Below the pieces are notes generated by a model. That model worked only from the letters and a program-made list of their open reading frames with translations. It searched no databases and had not been told where the DNA came from. From Gammaproteobacteria bacterium 42_54_T18 (GTDB lineage: Bacteria > Pseudomonadota > Gammaproteobacteria > Pseudomonadales > Ketobacteraceae), in contig MAAL01000112.1 of assembly GCA_002163245.1 (NCBI GenBank), positions 1 to 64,000 on the forward strand: a stretch of 64,000 nt of DNA, read 5' to 3'. Shown here piece by piece: positions 45,292 to 54,445 of this stretch; the first letter of the stretch is position 1, and each line of letters opens with the position of its first letter. The position numbers were made by a program, and so were the translations under genes.

Positions 45292-46719
45292 ATGTATGAC
45301 TACCGACAGTTTTATATTAACGGTGACTGGGTAAATCCAGTAAATCCACAGGATTTTGATGTTATTAATCCGGCAAATGAAGATGTTGTGGCGCAAATTT
45401 CCTTAGGCTCCGCCGCGGATGTAGATAAAGCAGTTGCCGCTGCTAAGGTCGCATTTGAGCAATATTCGCAAACAACACCTGAAGAGCGGATAGCGCTATT
45501 AGAAAAAATATTAGCGGTATACCAAACTAGAATGCAAGAAATGGCGATGTTGATTTCCGAAGAGATGGGAGCACCTATAGGGTTAGCGAATATGGCTCAG
45601 GCACCAAGTGCAATGGGACATATCATGAATGGTATAGATACGCTTAAGTCTTATTGTTTTGAAAAGAGCGTGGGGACTAGCAAAATCCTCAAGGAGCCGG
45701 TGGGAGTTTGTGGACTAATTACCCCTTGGAATTGGCCGATTAATCAAATAGCGTGCAAGGTAATACCTGCGTTAGCTGCGGGTTGTACAATGGTGTTGAA
45801 ACCCAGCGAAGTTGCACCACTTGATGCCTATCTTTTTGCCAAAATATTAGATGAAGCCGGGGTACCCAAAGGGGTATTTAATTTAGTGAACGGTGATGGT
45901 GAAACCGTTGGGAATGCCATTACTCGACATGCTGATATTGATATGGTTTCTTTTACCGGTTCAACGCGAGCGGGGATTGCTATTGCAAAAAATGCAGCGG
46001 ATTCGGTAAAGCGTGTCACACAGGAGTTAGGTGGAAAATCTGCCAATATCATTCTTGATGACGCCGATTTTACACGTGCTGTGGCTGGTGGAGTTATTCA
46101 CTGCTTTAATAACTCTGGTCAGTCCTGTAATGCTCCAACGCGCATGTTGGTTCCCCGAGAGCGAATGGCTGAGGTAATCGAAGTAGCTAAGGCAACAGCA
46201 CAAACTGTTGTTACGGGAGACCCAGCTGCAAAGGAAACAACCATGGGTCCTGTTGCGAGTGAAGTGCAATTTAACAAGATACAGGGGCTGATTAAATCGG
46301 GTATCGATGACGGGGCTGAATTGGTCGTTGGTGGGCTAGGCAAGCCAGAAGGTTTGGAATGCGGTTATTTTGTTCAGCCAACTATTTTTGCCAATGTTAC
46401 TAATGATATGACGATTGCGCGAGAAGAAATATTTGGCCCAGTGTTGTCAATTCTTGCTTATGACAGTGAAGACGATGCAGTACGTATAGCAAATGATACC
46501 CCCTACGGGTTGTCCGGATACGTGTCATCATCAGATACTGATCGAGCTTATAAAGTAGCAAGACGACTGAGGACTGGGAATATCCATATTAATGGGGCAG
46601 CCCCTGATTTACGTCTTCCTTTTGGCGGGTATAAGCAGTCTGGAAATGGACGAGAGTGGGGAGATGCTGGTTTTGAGGAATACCTCGAAACCAAAGTGTT
46701 ATTAGGAGTGCTTAAGTAG
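45292..46719 (+). CDS. Aldehyde dehydrogenase (NAD(P)-dependent)
   Basis: A 475-residue enzyme with the catalytic cysteine C279 in NSGQSCNAP and the general base E245 in QELGGKSAN. The Rossmann element FTGSTRAG and the WNWPINQ segment are present. It oxidises an aldehyde to the acid. It begins 4 bp after the P450 stop codon and is surely cotranscribed, so it probably finishes an oxidation that the P450 starts. The length matches the superfamily. Confidence 0.95.
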   Translation: MYDYRQFYINGDWVNPVNPQDFDVINPANEDVVAQISLGSAADVDKAVAAAKVAFEQYSQTTPEERIALLEKILAVYQTRMQEMAMLISEEMGAPIGLANMAQAPSAMGHIMNGIDTLKSYCFEKSVGTSKILKEPVGVCGLITPWNWPINQIACKVIPALAAGCTMVLKPSEVAPLDAYLFAKILDEAGVPKGVFNLVNGDGETVGNAITRHADIDMVSFTGSTRAGIAIAKNAADSVKRVTQELGGKSANIILDDADFTRAVAGGVIHCFNNSGQSCNAPTRMLVPRERMAEVIEVAKATAQTVVTGDPAAKETTMGPVASEVQFNKIQGLIKSGIDDGAELVVGGLGKPEGLECGYFVQPTIFANVTNDMTIAREEIFGPVLSILAYDSEDDAVRIANDTPYGLSGYVSSSDTDRAYKVARRLRTGNIHINGAAPDLRLPFGGYKQSGNGREWGDAGFEEYLETKVLLGVLK

Positions 46720-46737
46720 GAAGTGCTTAAGCATTTA

Positions 46738-47862
46738 TTAGCTAGCAATTTTGTTGTGCAGTGAGGGTAATGAATTTTGTAATTCTTCATCCATGTAATA
46801 GGCTTCTATACCGGATTGTCGCATTAAGTATACGGCAAGCTCACTGCGTAGCCCCCCTTCGGGGGTAATGATATATATTAAGTTTTTGTCAAAGGAATTG
46901 AGGTTTTTTCTGATTTTTCCAACTGGAATATTGATGCTGTGGGTTAGATGCCCCATTTTGTATTCTAAGGGAAGTCTGACATCACAGTAGATAGGGTTGT
47001 GAAATGCCTGAAGCTCGTCTGCGGTTGGTGTGGTTACTAATGCACTTTTGATAATTTTTTGGAAATCAGAAGGGCCCATTCGGCCTAGTATTCCATCACT
47101 TGTCATAACAACGTTGGCGTTTCTAATCGTTTGTGCCACTAGCGCCTCGTCACCAAAATAATCTCCAGGCTCAAGCTCAAAAGATTTGCCGTTAAAGGGG
47201 CCAAATTTCTCAGATACTACTTCTGCGTAGCCTTCTTTTAGGATATAGAAAAAATTGCCTTTGGTGTGGCACTTAATTATGGTCTCGCCGCTAAAAACCT
47301 CTACATTGTCCAGTTTAGAAAAAACCTGCTGTGTTTGAGCGGGGCTTAGATTCATCGCAAGGGGAGAACGATAAAAGAGAGACATCCAATCCCCTTTGTA
47401 GTTGTCGTCAATACCTTCGTCCTGAGAGCTTTCATCATCGGTGTGTACAGTGTTCGCTGATGACCCTTCTTCTATAAGAGTGGCTGTGCTATTGGAGGAT
47501 GATTGCATGCGTAAAAGGATTTCGTCAAGATAGCTTCGGTTGATGATTAATACCTTGCAGGGCGTTATTGCCCTGACAACTCCGCCGTCTTTAATGAGTT
47601 CTTCTAAAGGGTAAGCACATTTGGGATCAGAAGATGATATATTGGTGCGCCTATCAAAAGAGTGGCGAATATCTGCATATCCATCAATAAGGTAGTGGTA
47701 GAGTACTTTTTTTCCCGAATGTTTGATGATATTGCTATATACATCAAAAGAGGCCGTCATTGCGTGTTGAAGAAGTTCATCCCGCATATGGTTGGGTATG
47801 GTACTCAGCGGCAAAAAACGGTCACATATTTCTTTGTTTATGGTTGATGTGGTATCTGTCAT
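46738..47862 (-). CDS. Tandem cyclic-nucleotide-binding domains plus cysteine-less rhodanese domain
   Basis: A 374-residue protein. A degenerate cNMP-type barrel (residues about 20-115) is followed by an acidic Ser-rich linker and a better-preserved cNMP-binding domain (ETIIKCHTKGNFFYILKEG, then LEPGDYFGDEALV). The C terminus is a rhodanese domain (residues about 290-365), but the active-site loop reads TPEGGLRS, with no cysteine, so sulfur transfer is not expected. No HTH is present, so this is not a DNA-binding Crp. It may be a signal-binding scaffold. It is convergent with the aldehyde dehydrogenase gene and not in an operon. Confidence 0.82.
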   Translation of the reverse strand: MTDTTSTINKEICDRFLPLSTIPNHMRDELLQHAMTASFDVYSNIIKHSGKKVLYHYLIDGYADIRHSFDRRTNISSSDPKCAYPLEELIKDGGVVRAITPCKVLIINRSYLDEILLRMQSSSNSTATLIEEGSSANTVHTDDESSQDEGIDDNYKGDWMSLFYRSPLAMNLSPAQTQQVFSKLDNVEVFSGETIIKCHTKGNFFYILKEGYAEVVSEKFGPFNGKSFELEPGDYFGDEALVAQTIRNANVVMTSDGILGRMGPSDFQKIIKSALVTTPTADELQAFHNPIYCDVRLPLEYKMGHLTHSINIPVGKIRKNLNSFDKNLIYIITPEGGLRSELAVYLMRQSGIEAYYMDEELQNSLPSLHNKIAS

Positions 47863-48094
47863 CTTGATAACCCTGAACTTTTACATGTAGCGGGGAAGGT
47901 AACGTATTTTCATCAATTGTGTCACATAAAATGAAATGCAGAACCATTGATAAAGGGTGTTTATAAGATCAATAATGAATATGTTTATTCACAATTATCT
48001 TAAGCTAGAAATAGCGGTATGTAGTGTTGTGAATGAACGGTTTGTTAATAGTGGTACGTACGTTGTAATTTATAATTTTAAGATGGAGTAAAGA

Positions 48095-48364
48095 ATGAAA
48101 ATGAAGTTTTTGGTTGCATTGATAACAGTAGTTGCCGTATCCGGTTGTGACAAGATTAATAATATGAATCGCTCAATGGATACTATGCTGGGAGGCGATT
48201 ATGACGTATATATTCAGGGGCACGGAAGTGTTTATCACGTTAAAAATGGCAAAGTGACCAGTGTTCCTGAGAAAGGGTATTATGTATACTATCCAAAAAT
48301 TAACGGTAAAGAACAGATGGTTCAATCACCCATTCAAATTACAACGATAGTGAAGGTTGATTAG
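48095..48364 (+). CDS. Small hypothetical lipoprotein
   Basis: An 89-residue protein with signal peptide and lipobox (VVAVSGC) after a GGAG ribosome site. The mature part is about 70 residues, rich in Tyr, Val and Lys, with a strand-forming YDVYIQGHGSVYHVKNGKV pattern. No family is recognised. It stands alone between two minus-strand genes. Confidence 0.65.
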   Translation: MKMKFLVALITVVAVSGCDKINNMNRSMDTMLGGDYDVYIQGHGSVYHVKNGKVTSVPEKGYYVYYPKINGKEQMVQSPIQITTIVKVD

Positions 48365-48406
48365 GAGTAAGCTCGAATTTATAAATGTGGGGTAGAAGCG
48401 GGGGCT

Positions 48407-49057
48407 CTATATAGGTAGATGCCCCGTTTTGACAAAAATAACCGTTTCCTCCTCTACAAAAGGGTGATGCTCACTCATGTGTGGGCTTCTTATCCATGTT
48501 TTTGCTGGGTAGCGCCCATGTTCATCTTGAAATTCACCTGATAATACTAATATTTCTTCACCACCAAAGTGACGATGGGGTTGAAACCTTTCGCCTCTCG
48601 GCCATTTAACCAATGCAATATGTTCTTGCTCAAATTCGTGCAAAGGTAGCACTTGTAGTCCTCCAATACCTGGTTGCCATTCAGTGGTAGTGGTATCAAT
48701 TCTTACTTGTTTATTATCATGTGGATTAAATTGGTTTAGTTTTACAAAAATGGTACAGCCTTGGTTGCTAAATGGTATATGTCGGCTGCCAGGTGGGTTT
48801 CGGATGTAGGAGCCTCTGCCAAAGTCACCCGTTTCATCAGAGAACACTCCTTCAAGTACAAATATTTCTTCACCCAATGGATGGTTGTGTGCGCTAAAGC
48901 TTGCCCCTTTTTCGTATTTTACAATGCTGGTGACATGAGCCCCTTCTACGTCCGAACGCGCAAGGGGTTTACGAAGAACGCCTGCAGATGGACTGGAAAT
49001 CCAGTCCATCTGACTTGTCTTAATGACAGCCTGTTGTGTGAAATCTAGATTAAGCAT
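48407..49057 (-). CDS. Bicupin protein of the ChrR/anti-sigma cupin type
   Basis: A 216-residue protein with two homologous cupin domains. Metal-binding patterns are HNHPLGEEIFVLEG with a later histidine in SRHIPF (first domain), and HRHFGGEEILVLSG with SEHHPF (second). This is the ChrR cupin domain type, here without the zinc-binding anti-sigma N-terminal domain, so it is probably an enzyme or sensor rather than an anti-sigma factor. It lies 2 bp after the SDR gene on the same strand, so the two act together, possibly on a quinone, polyketide or reactive carbonyl substrate. Confidence 0.85.
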   Translation of the reverse strand: MLNLDFTQQAVIKTSQMDWISSPSAGVLRKPLARSDVEGAHVTSIVKYEKGASFSAHNHPLGEEIFVLEGVFSDETGDFGRGSYIRNPPGSRHIPFSNQGCTIFVKLNQFNPHDNKQVRIDTTTTEWQPGIGGLQVLPLHEFEQEHIALVKWPRGERFQPHRHFGGEEILVLSGEFQDEHGRYPAKTWIRSPHMSEHHPFVEEETVIFVKTGHLPI

Positions 49058-49059
49058 GG

Positions 49060-49827
49060 TTAGTTTCTTCCCGCCATGACACCACCGTCAATATCCCAGA
49101 TAGCTCCGGTTACCCACTGTGTATTATCAGATAACAAAAATGCGATGGTCTCTGCAATTTCATTCGCTTGACCCACTCTACCAATTGGGTGGAAAGCATT
49201 AAACCCCTCAAGCGCCTCAGCAACTTCAGCTGGCTCAATAAAGGATTCGTAAATGGGTGTTTTGACAACGGCTGGAGAAACTGCATTTACTCGGATGTTA
49301 TGCTCTGCAAGCTCCATTGCCATGTGTTGTGTTAATGCATGAAGTCCTGCTTTTGCCATGGAGTAAGCGGAAGACGGTGTTGCTTTGATGGCTTGCTGCG
49401 CCCACATAGAGCCTATGTTCACAATATTCCCTCCGTTATTACGGATCATGTTGTTTGCCACTGCTTGAGATAACGTGAATGTGGATTTGTTGAGCCCCAT
49501 GTAAATCTCGTAATCATCCGCTGTGTGCTCGATAAATGCTTTCGGGCTAAAGTAACCGGCAGCGTTGACTAAGTAACCGATGCTTGTCTCGGGTTTGTTG
49601 ACGTAATTAACAATTCGCTGAATACTTTCCTGTCGGTAGAGGTTGGCTTGAATGGCTGATGCTGTGCCAATGGTTTGTAGCTCACTCAGTGCATGTTCTA
49701 ATTTTGTCTCATTGTTGCCAACAATAACAACCTCAACACCATTTTTCGCAAGTAATTTTGCAGTTTCAAATCCCATGCCGCTTGAGCCACCAATAATAAG
49801 TGCAACGCCAGTTTGAGTAAAAGTCAT
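49060..49827 (-). CDS. SDR-family oxidoreductase
   Basis: A 255-residue short-chain dehydrogenase/reductase. The cofactor motif is GGSSGMG near the N terminus, the NAG-equivalent is NAAGYF, and the catalytic YxxxK is YSMAK, with the upstream serine in NIGSMWAQ. It reduces or oxidises a ketone or alcohol with NAD(P)H. It precedes the bicupin gene by 2 bp and faces the divergent HxlR-family regulator. The C terminus [10 protein letters not shown] fits the classical family. Confidence 0.92.
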   Translation of the reverse strand: MTFTQTGVALIIGGSSGMGFETAKLLAKNGVEVVIVGNNETKLEHALSELQTIGTASAIQANLYRQESIQRIVNYVNKPETSIGYLVNAAGYFSPKAFIEHTADDYEIYMGLNKSTFTLSQAVANNMIRNNGGNIVNIGSMWAQQAIKATPSSAYSMAKAGLHALTQHMAMELAEHNIRVNAVSPAVVKTPIYESFIEPAEVAEALEGFNAFHPIGRVGQANEIAETIAFLLSDNTQWVTGAIWDIDGGVMAGRN

Positions 49828-49949
49828 ATTAAGAATCTCCGGGTTTTATGTGTCTTTGGTTTTGCTTAGGTGTGTTAATCTTATGCTTGCGAATGGCTCG
49901 CTGAAAGCGGGCACAATTGAGTTAGGTAGGCACTTTTTGGTACATCTTT

Positions 49950-50291
49950 ATGAAATCATTGGAAAATAATTTTTCACGAAAATCTTCTCCAGCTAAGTCT
50001 GCACGTATGGTAGAGACTATTTATGGATGTAAATGGTCGTTAACGGTATACCAGCTGCTTGAAGGTGGTATTAATCGACCAGGAGAAATGGTGCGAAATG
50101 TGGAAGGCTTGAGTACTAAAGTATTGAATGCTTGTCTTAAGAAAAATGTAGATTTTGGTATCGTTGAGCGAATTGCCTATAACGAAATTCCACCTAGGGT
50201 TGAGTATAAAGTAACGCCATTTGGGAAAAAATTTACTCGAATACTGGATGATCTAGAAAAACTTCAAGATGAGATAACGTGCGATATTTAA
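49950..50291 (+). CDS. HxlR-family transcriptional regulator
   Basis: A 113-residue winged-helix protein with the HxlR pattern CKWSLTVYQLLEGGINRPGEM, then LSTKVLNACLKK and YKVTPFGKKF. The C8-type cysteine before KW (GCKW) is conserved in HxlR-type regulators that sense aldehydes or reactive electrophiles. It is divergent from the SDR and bicupin operon across 122 bp and is the likely regulator of that operon. The ribosome site is weak. Confidence 0.9.
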   Translation: MKSLENNFSRKSSPAKSARMVETIYGCKWSLTVYQLLEGGINRPGEMVRNVEGLSTKVLNACLKKNVDFGIVERIAYNEIPPRVEYKVTPFGKKFTRILDDLEKLQDEITCDI

Positions 50292-50304
50292 TGGCTTATA
50301 TCAA

Positions 50305-50724
50305 ATGAAAGAGATTTGTTTGTACAACTTAGAACAGGCTGGTGTAATCATCCTTGATAGCACGGGTGTTATTTATTTTAATAAGGTCGGCGGTACTGCA
50401 TGTCTACAAGAAAAAGCTGAAGGTTTATTTGTTCCTGTATCCAATGACCCACCGGTAGACAGTATGGATCTGAATCTTTCAAGCAGACTGCGTAGCCTAA
50501 CGCAGGGTAGTGTTGGTGTATCTCATAGCATTGGAAGAGAGATTAATGCGTTGTTACTTGAGATTTCATCTACGGACACCTATCAAATCAATATGAATAG
50601 GTTAAAGGAGTCCAAAGAATCGTGGGTGTATATTAGTGTCACTCCACAAGGTGAATATAGCCAATATAAAGGTTATGACACATTTGATGCTGTACTCACT
50701 TGGCCTAATAGTCAGTTTTCATAA
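50305..50724 (+). CDS. Hypothetical protein (DUF6210-like, tentative)
   Basis: A 139-residue cytoplasmic protein starting 13 bp after the HxlR gene. The segment VIILDSTGVIYFNKVGGTACLQEKAEG, then LFVPVS, recalls small proteins annotated DUF6210, but I am not certain. No catalytic motif is evident. It is probably cotranscribed with the HxlR gene and the following DMT transporter (26 bp gap). Confidence 0.6.
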   Translation: MKEICLYNLEQAGVIILDSTGVIYFNKVGGTACLQEKAEGLFVPVSNDPPVDSMDLNLSSRLRSLTQGSVGVSHSIGREINALLLEISSTDTYQINMNRLKESKESWVYISVTPQGEYSQYKGYDTFDAVLTWPNSQFS

Positions 50725-50750
50725 CAGACCTCATAGAGGGTGATTGCTAA

Positions 50751-51602
50751 ATGGTAGCACTAACATGGATGTCAGGAACGTTAATTTCATTCTGCTTAAT
50801 GGCACTTGGTGCTAGGGAATTAAGTGGAGAGATACCTGTCTTTCAGACGTTGTTTTTTAGAAGTGCCATTGGCTTGGTTTTAATATCTTCGTTGATATTG
50901 TTGTTGGATAAAAAGCAGGTATTTCGATCTGAGCGAGGTGCCTTACATACATTTAGAAATACTTTTCATTTTTTTGGGCAATATGGCTGGTTTGTTGGTA
51001 TAGGTTTGCTTCCACTGGCAGAAGTATTTGCTCTTGAATTTACGGTTCCAATATGGACGGCAATTATAGCGTCTCTCTTTTTAGGAGAAAGAATGACGCC
51101 ACGTAAAGCTATTTCAATATTTTTGGGAATGCTTGGTGTGGTTGTCATTGTTAGGCCTGGGATTGAAATTATTGATGCGGCCTCCTTGATAGTGTTAGGT
51201 GCTGCTATCTGTTACGCAATATCATATACGACAACCAAATCACTTGCGTCTACGGAGTCACCACTAACGATCTTGTTCTACATGTGCCTAGTTCAACTGC
51301 CCGTTAGCTTGTTGCTTTCTTTATCGGTTTGGGTGTGGCCGGAAGGGATTCAATGGTTCTGGTTTGTTGTTATTGGTGTTACTGCACTCTCTGCGCATTT
51401 CTGTTTGGTTAGGGCTATGGGGCATGCAGAGGTGACAACGGTGATTACGTTGGATTTTTTACGCTTGCCATTAATTGCGGTGTTAGGCGTGTTGTTATAC
51501 AACGAAGAGTTTGAACTTTACCTTTTGATTGGCGGTGCTCTGATGTTACTCGGTAATTGGATTAATTTTAGCGAACTAGCGATGAGGGGGAGGAGTCGCT
51601 AA
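50751..51602 (+). CDS. EamA/DMT-family transporter
   Basis: A 283-residue inner-membrane protein with ten predicted transmembrane helices in two EamA halves (for instance LFFRSAIGLVLISSLILLL and ALSAHFCLVRAMGHA in the two halves, each ending in a LGNW or LGVVVIV stretch). The family exports amino acids, metabolites or drugs. GAGGG stands before the ATG. It follows the HxlR and DUF6210-like genes and is closed by the hairpin at 51683-51708. Confidence 0.9.
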   Translation: MVALTWMSGTLISFCLMALGARELSGEIPVFQTLFFRSAIGLVLISSLILLLDKKQVFRSERGALHTFRNTFHFFGQYGWFVGIGLLPLAEVFALEFTVPIWTAIIASLFLGERMTPRKAISIFLGMLGVVVIVRPGIEIIDAASLIVLGAAICYAISYTTTKSLASTESPLTILFYMCLVQLPVSLLLSLSVWVWPEGIQWFWFVVIGVTALSAHFCLVRAMGHAEVTTVITLDFLRLPLIAVLGVLLYNEEFELYLLIGGALMLLGNWINFSELAMRGRSR

Positions 51603-51682
51603 GCATCTTGGGAGGTCTCTACACTAATTCGTGAAAGGATTACCCAATTCGGCTCAATGAAATTTTAGATGTTGCTGTCGAG

Positions 51683-51717
51683 AAGCTTACCTCGATCGAG
51701 GCAAGCTTTTAATTTTT
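51683..51717 (+). terminator. Intrinsic terminator of the DMT transporter transcript
   Basis: AAGCTT and the following CCTCG pair with CGAGG and AAGCTT (51683-51708, one internal mismatch), followed by TTTAATTTTT. It sits between the transporter and the convergent carbonic anhydrase gene. Confidence 0.65.
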
Positions 51718-51725
51718 GTAAACTA

Positions 51726-52598
51726 TTACTGGATCTCAGAGAGTAGTTCAGAATTCTTTACTAGATTCCTTACACCGTGCGCATGATCTTCATTAAAAAC
51801 GTTGCCTTCACACCACTTGCCAACGGTATCAATATAGACTTTTGAAACCTTAGGGCGAACGCTCCACGAAACTTGGAATGGAGAACCTTTTTCATTATAA
51901 CTAGGTCCGGTCGTTGAGCCGGTGTACTGAATAGGAGTACCGGTGTTGTTCGGAATATTTAGTGCCTGGTGTAGATTGTTTTTTAAACTATGTTTTGTTA
52001 GCTCACCGAAGTCGAGCGCATTTTTGTCGTTAACCAGAACATACACTTGGGTCTCAACCCGCAGTTGAGGATTCTTGATTGATTCGCTTAGGCAAGATCC
52101 AAGCGTAGGGCCTGGCTTGATCTGTGCGGTAGAGTGTACGTAGTGAACTTCAATGGTGTCACCGGTGCTAAGACTGCCGTGTCCACCTGAGCAAATATCG
52201 TGGCTAGTTGGCGCTAGTTCTACAATGCTGAGTTGTCCGGAATACTTGTAGCCACTTTCCTGACCGCTTCCATTACCGTTACCGGCATATAGGGAAAAAT
52301 CCCCCCCTTTATGCTCTGCATTTTTGTGAAAATGTATATTGCAGAGGTTCATTTTTGTGTGACTTGGTGCTGCATTGAAAGCTCGACTATTACTACCGTC
52401 TTTTAAGTCTATATCACGTGGGGATTGGGGGCCGAAGCCTTTATCTTGAGTATTGCTTGCAAGCGTTTTACGCTGTTTTTCGATAACACTGTCAGAAACC
52501 ACGCTATGGCCCTCACCGTCCTGATGCGGTTTGGCGACTGTAACAGTAGGCGCTATTAATAACGCGGATACGGCAAAAGTAAAAACCATTTTTTTCAT
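51726..52598 (-). CDS. Delta-class carbonic anhydrase, secreted
   Basis: A 290-residue protein from the ATG at 52598, which gives a signal peptide (MKKMVFTFAVSALLIAPTVTVA); a longer frame from 52661 adds 21 unlikely residues. The sequence NLCNIHFHKNAEHKGGDFS and EVHYVHST carry histidines in the pattern of delta-class carbonic anhydrases, first known from diatoms, which bind zinc (or cadmium in relatives) and hydrate CO2. Conserved cysteines (C in NLCN, GSCLSE and KWCEGN) may form disulfides. It would act in the periplasm or outside the cell, converting bicarbonate and CO2. Neighbouring genes do not suggest a pathway. Confidence 0.85.
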   Translation of the reverse strand: MKKMVFTFAVSALLIAPTVTVAKPHQDGEGHSVVSDSVIEKQRKTLASNTQDKGFGPQSPRDIDLKDGSNSRAFNAAPSHTKMNLCNIHFHKNAEHKGGDFSLYAGNGNGSGQESGYKYSGQLSIVELAPTSHDICSGGHGSLSTGDTIEVHYVHSTAQIKPGPTLGSCLSESIKNPQLRVETQVYVLVNDKNALDFGELTKHSLKNNLHQALNIPNNTGTPIQYTGSTTGPSYNEKGSPFQVSWSVRPKVSKVYIDTVGKWCEGNVFNEDHAHGVRNLVKNSELLSEIQ

Positions 52599-52849
52599 GA
52601 GTGTTCTATGTCCTGTTTCTTGTTTAGGGAGATTTTCAGCCAATAAATATCGTGAATTCAACTCTGAAGCGTATCAAAACAGTGATGTGCCTCTTTATTG
52701 AGCGAACCAACCTGAATCTAGGCTGAGAATATTTGAATAGTAGCATTTCTTAAAAAGAGACTGTAACTTTTTACTTTAACTGTTGATTTATACAGGTGTT
52801 TGTTGTTTTATGAGGGGGTCAATAAAATTCAACAAATTGGAGAATCAAG

Positions 52850-53218
52850 ATGATTGGATATGTAACGTTGGGCACTAAGGATCTGCAACGGGGAGCTAAA
52901 TTCTATGATGCATTGCTTGCCGAAATAGGTGCCAAAAGGTTTATGGAAGAGGACACGTTTATAGCATGGGCAATTGCACCAGATAAGCCAAGCTTAGCTA
53001 TCACAAAACCGTTTGATGGTAACGAGGCAAGCGTTGGTAACGGTGTTATGGTTGCGCTTGCCGTTGAAACCCCCAAACAGGTAGATGCTCTATATGCAAA
53101 GGCTATTGAACTGGGGGCGACAGATGAAGGTCCTTCTGGGGCAAGAGGAGAGAGTTTTTATGCAGGTTATTTTCGTGATTTAGACGGTAATAAATTGAAC
53201 TTTTTCTGCATGACTTAA
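52850..53218 (+). CDS. VOC-family (glyoxalase/dioxygenase superfamily) protein
   Basis: A 122-residue protein with the beta-alpha-beta-beta-beta arrangement (MIGYVTLGTKDLQRGAKFYD at the start, GYFRDLDGNKLNFFC at the end). GGAG precedes the ATG. The family covers glyoxalases, bleomycin-resistance proteins and extradiol dioxygenases; the small single-domain form with a conserved end EXX-like GNKLNF suggests a dimeric enzyme or binding protein. The first metal histidine position reads GYV, so metal binding is uncertain. Confidence 0.88.
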   Translation: MIGYVTLGTKDLQRGAKFYDALLAEIGAKRFMEEDTFIAWAIAPDKPSLAITKPFDGNEASVGNGVMVALAVETPKQVDALYAKAIELGATDEGPSGARGESFYAGYFRDLDGNKLNFFCMT

Positions 53219-53467
53219 CTATAGTCATCGATTCTATCAAAATAATAGCCCGAGGAACTTTCATACTTTCTGAACAGTAAATGTACTGAATGAATTCGGG
53301 CTCATTCACAGTCTATCTTTTTATCAGCTTATACATTGTTTTGTATTGTTTAATCCAAAATGTGCTTAATACCAATTTTAAGCAGTAATATTTTGCTATT
53401 CAACTAACGTTCTTCCTACCATAATTAACTCAAATAATTTGATTGCCACCAATTTGAGGTATCCGTT

Positions 53468-54015
53468 ATGGATTTTGGTACAAAAGTTTGGAATGTATAC
53501 AACGACATAGATAGGAGCATGGATAAATCAAACGTTAATATGCACGTTTGGGGGAACCACAAAAGCATCCATTCATCCGACCAAACGCATAGCGATAACG
53601 GGATGTTAAAGTCTATTGCCAAAGGTACTGCAGCAATAGGGAGTTCAGCATTAACTATTGGCACTAAAACTCCAGGTTTAACGACATTGGCGGTAACCGC
53701 TGCAACTGGGGGTACTATAGCGCTATCTGCTACGGGTGTTGGGGCCGTTGCTGTTGCGGGTGCATATGCTGTAGGTAACTCTGTATTGGCAGGCGTTTCA
53801 GTCTACAAAACTCATAATCACATCAAGAGCTTAGAAGATATGTTGCACGCCATCATAACGCTGAGATTCTGACGAAACACCTGGTAACTTGTAATTGTGA
53901 ACTCGCCGAGAATATTGTCGCTGAACTGTGTGGAACAGAGGGAATGGGAAATATTCGAGCAATGGATAGCAATGATGCAGGTTACTGGATATTTAATAAA
54001 ATGGCATCTCTATAA
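53468..54015 (+). pseudogene. Glycine/alanine-rich small protein gene, frameshifted
   Basis: The first frame (53468 to a stop at 53872) encodes a 134-residue protein with a polar, His/Ser-rich start and a hydrophobic Gly/Ala-rich middle (SALTIGTKTPGLTTLAVTAA and VGAVAVAGAYAVGNSVLAG), then KTHNHIKSLEDMLHA. In a second frame from 53851 to the stop at 54013-54015 an open, protein-like continuation follows (HHNAEILTKHLVTCNCELAE to FNKMASL). Adding a single base near 53848 would join them into about 182 residues. The shift is inferred, not proven. The product and function are unknown; such Gly/Ala-rich stretches are seen in membrane-active proteins. Confidence 0.5.
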
Positions 54016-54262
54016 ATTCTAAGCTAATTGTTACCTAACAAGCATTCTTTTGCCCATGGATGGGTATTAAGGGAAGCATAACGTTTAGGGTGTGTTGACT
54101 CTTACCTTCCTTTTAGTTATATGAGCTATAAGTTTATATTCTTTCCTATGTAGAAGTTTATCGCGTTACAGTTGGGTAGGCTGGCGTTCAAATTTTAGAA
54201 GGCGCCAATTCTAGCTGCCCCTGGAGGCGCTTTCTCTTTCCTTGCTAAGTGAAAGAAGTAGA

Positions 54263-54394
54263 GATGTCTATGCCAAGGTATTACGTAAAGAACCAATTCA
54301 GGATGAATACAGGTATTCAATGGAGTTCACTTCCATTGATCCGGTATCTCAACGAACCCTAAATCAATTTGTGGATAATATGATTTCCATTTAG
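54263..54394 (+). pseudogene. Remnant of a PilZ-domain protein (C-terminal part)
   Basis: Forty-three codons, open from 54263 to the stop at 54392-54394, read DVYAKVLRKEPIQDEYRYSM, then EFTSID...RTLNQFVDNM. This is the pattern of the last strands and helix of PilZ domains, which bind cyclic di-GMP. No start codon or N-terminal part with the RxxxR motif is found upstream. It appears to be a degraded gene piece. Confidence 0.55.
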
Positions 54395-54445
54395 TATACA
54401 TAAGCTAATTTTTTGATATTTCAAAAAATGTATACGGGGATTCTA

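Noticed and set aside
46720-46737. Repeated GTGCTTAAG as a terminator between the aldehyde dehydrogenase and the cNMP/rhodanese gene
   Set aside because: The stem is too short and no T-tract follows.
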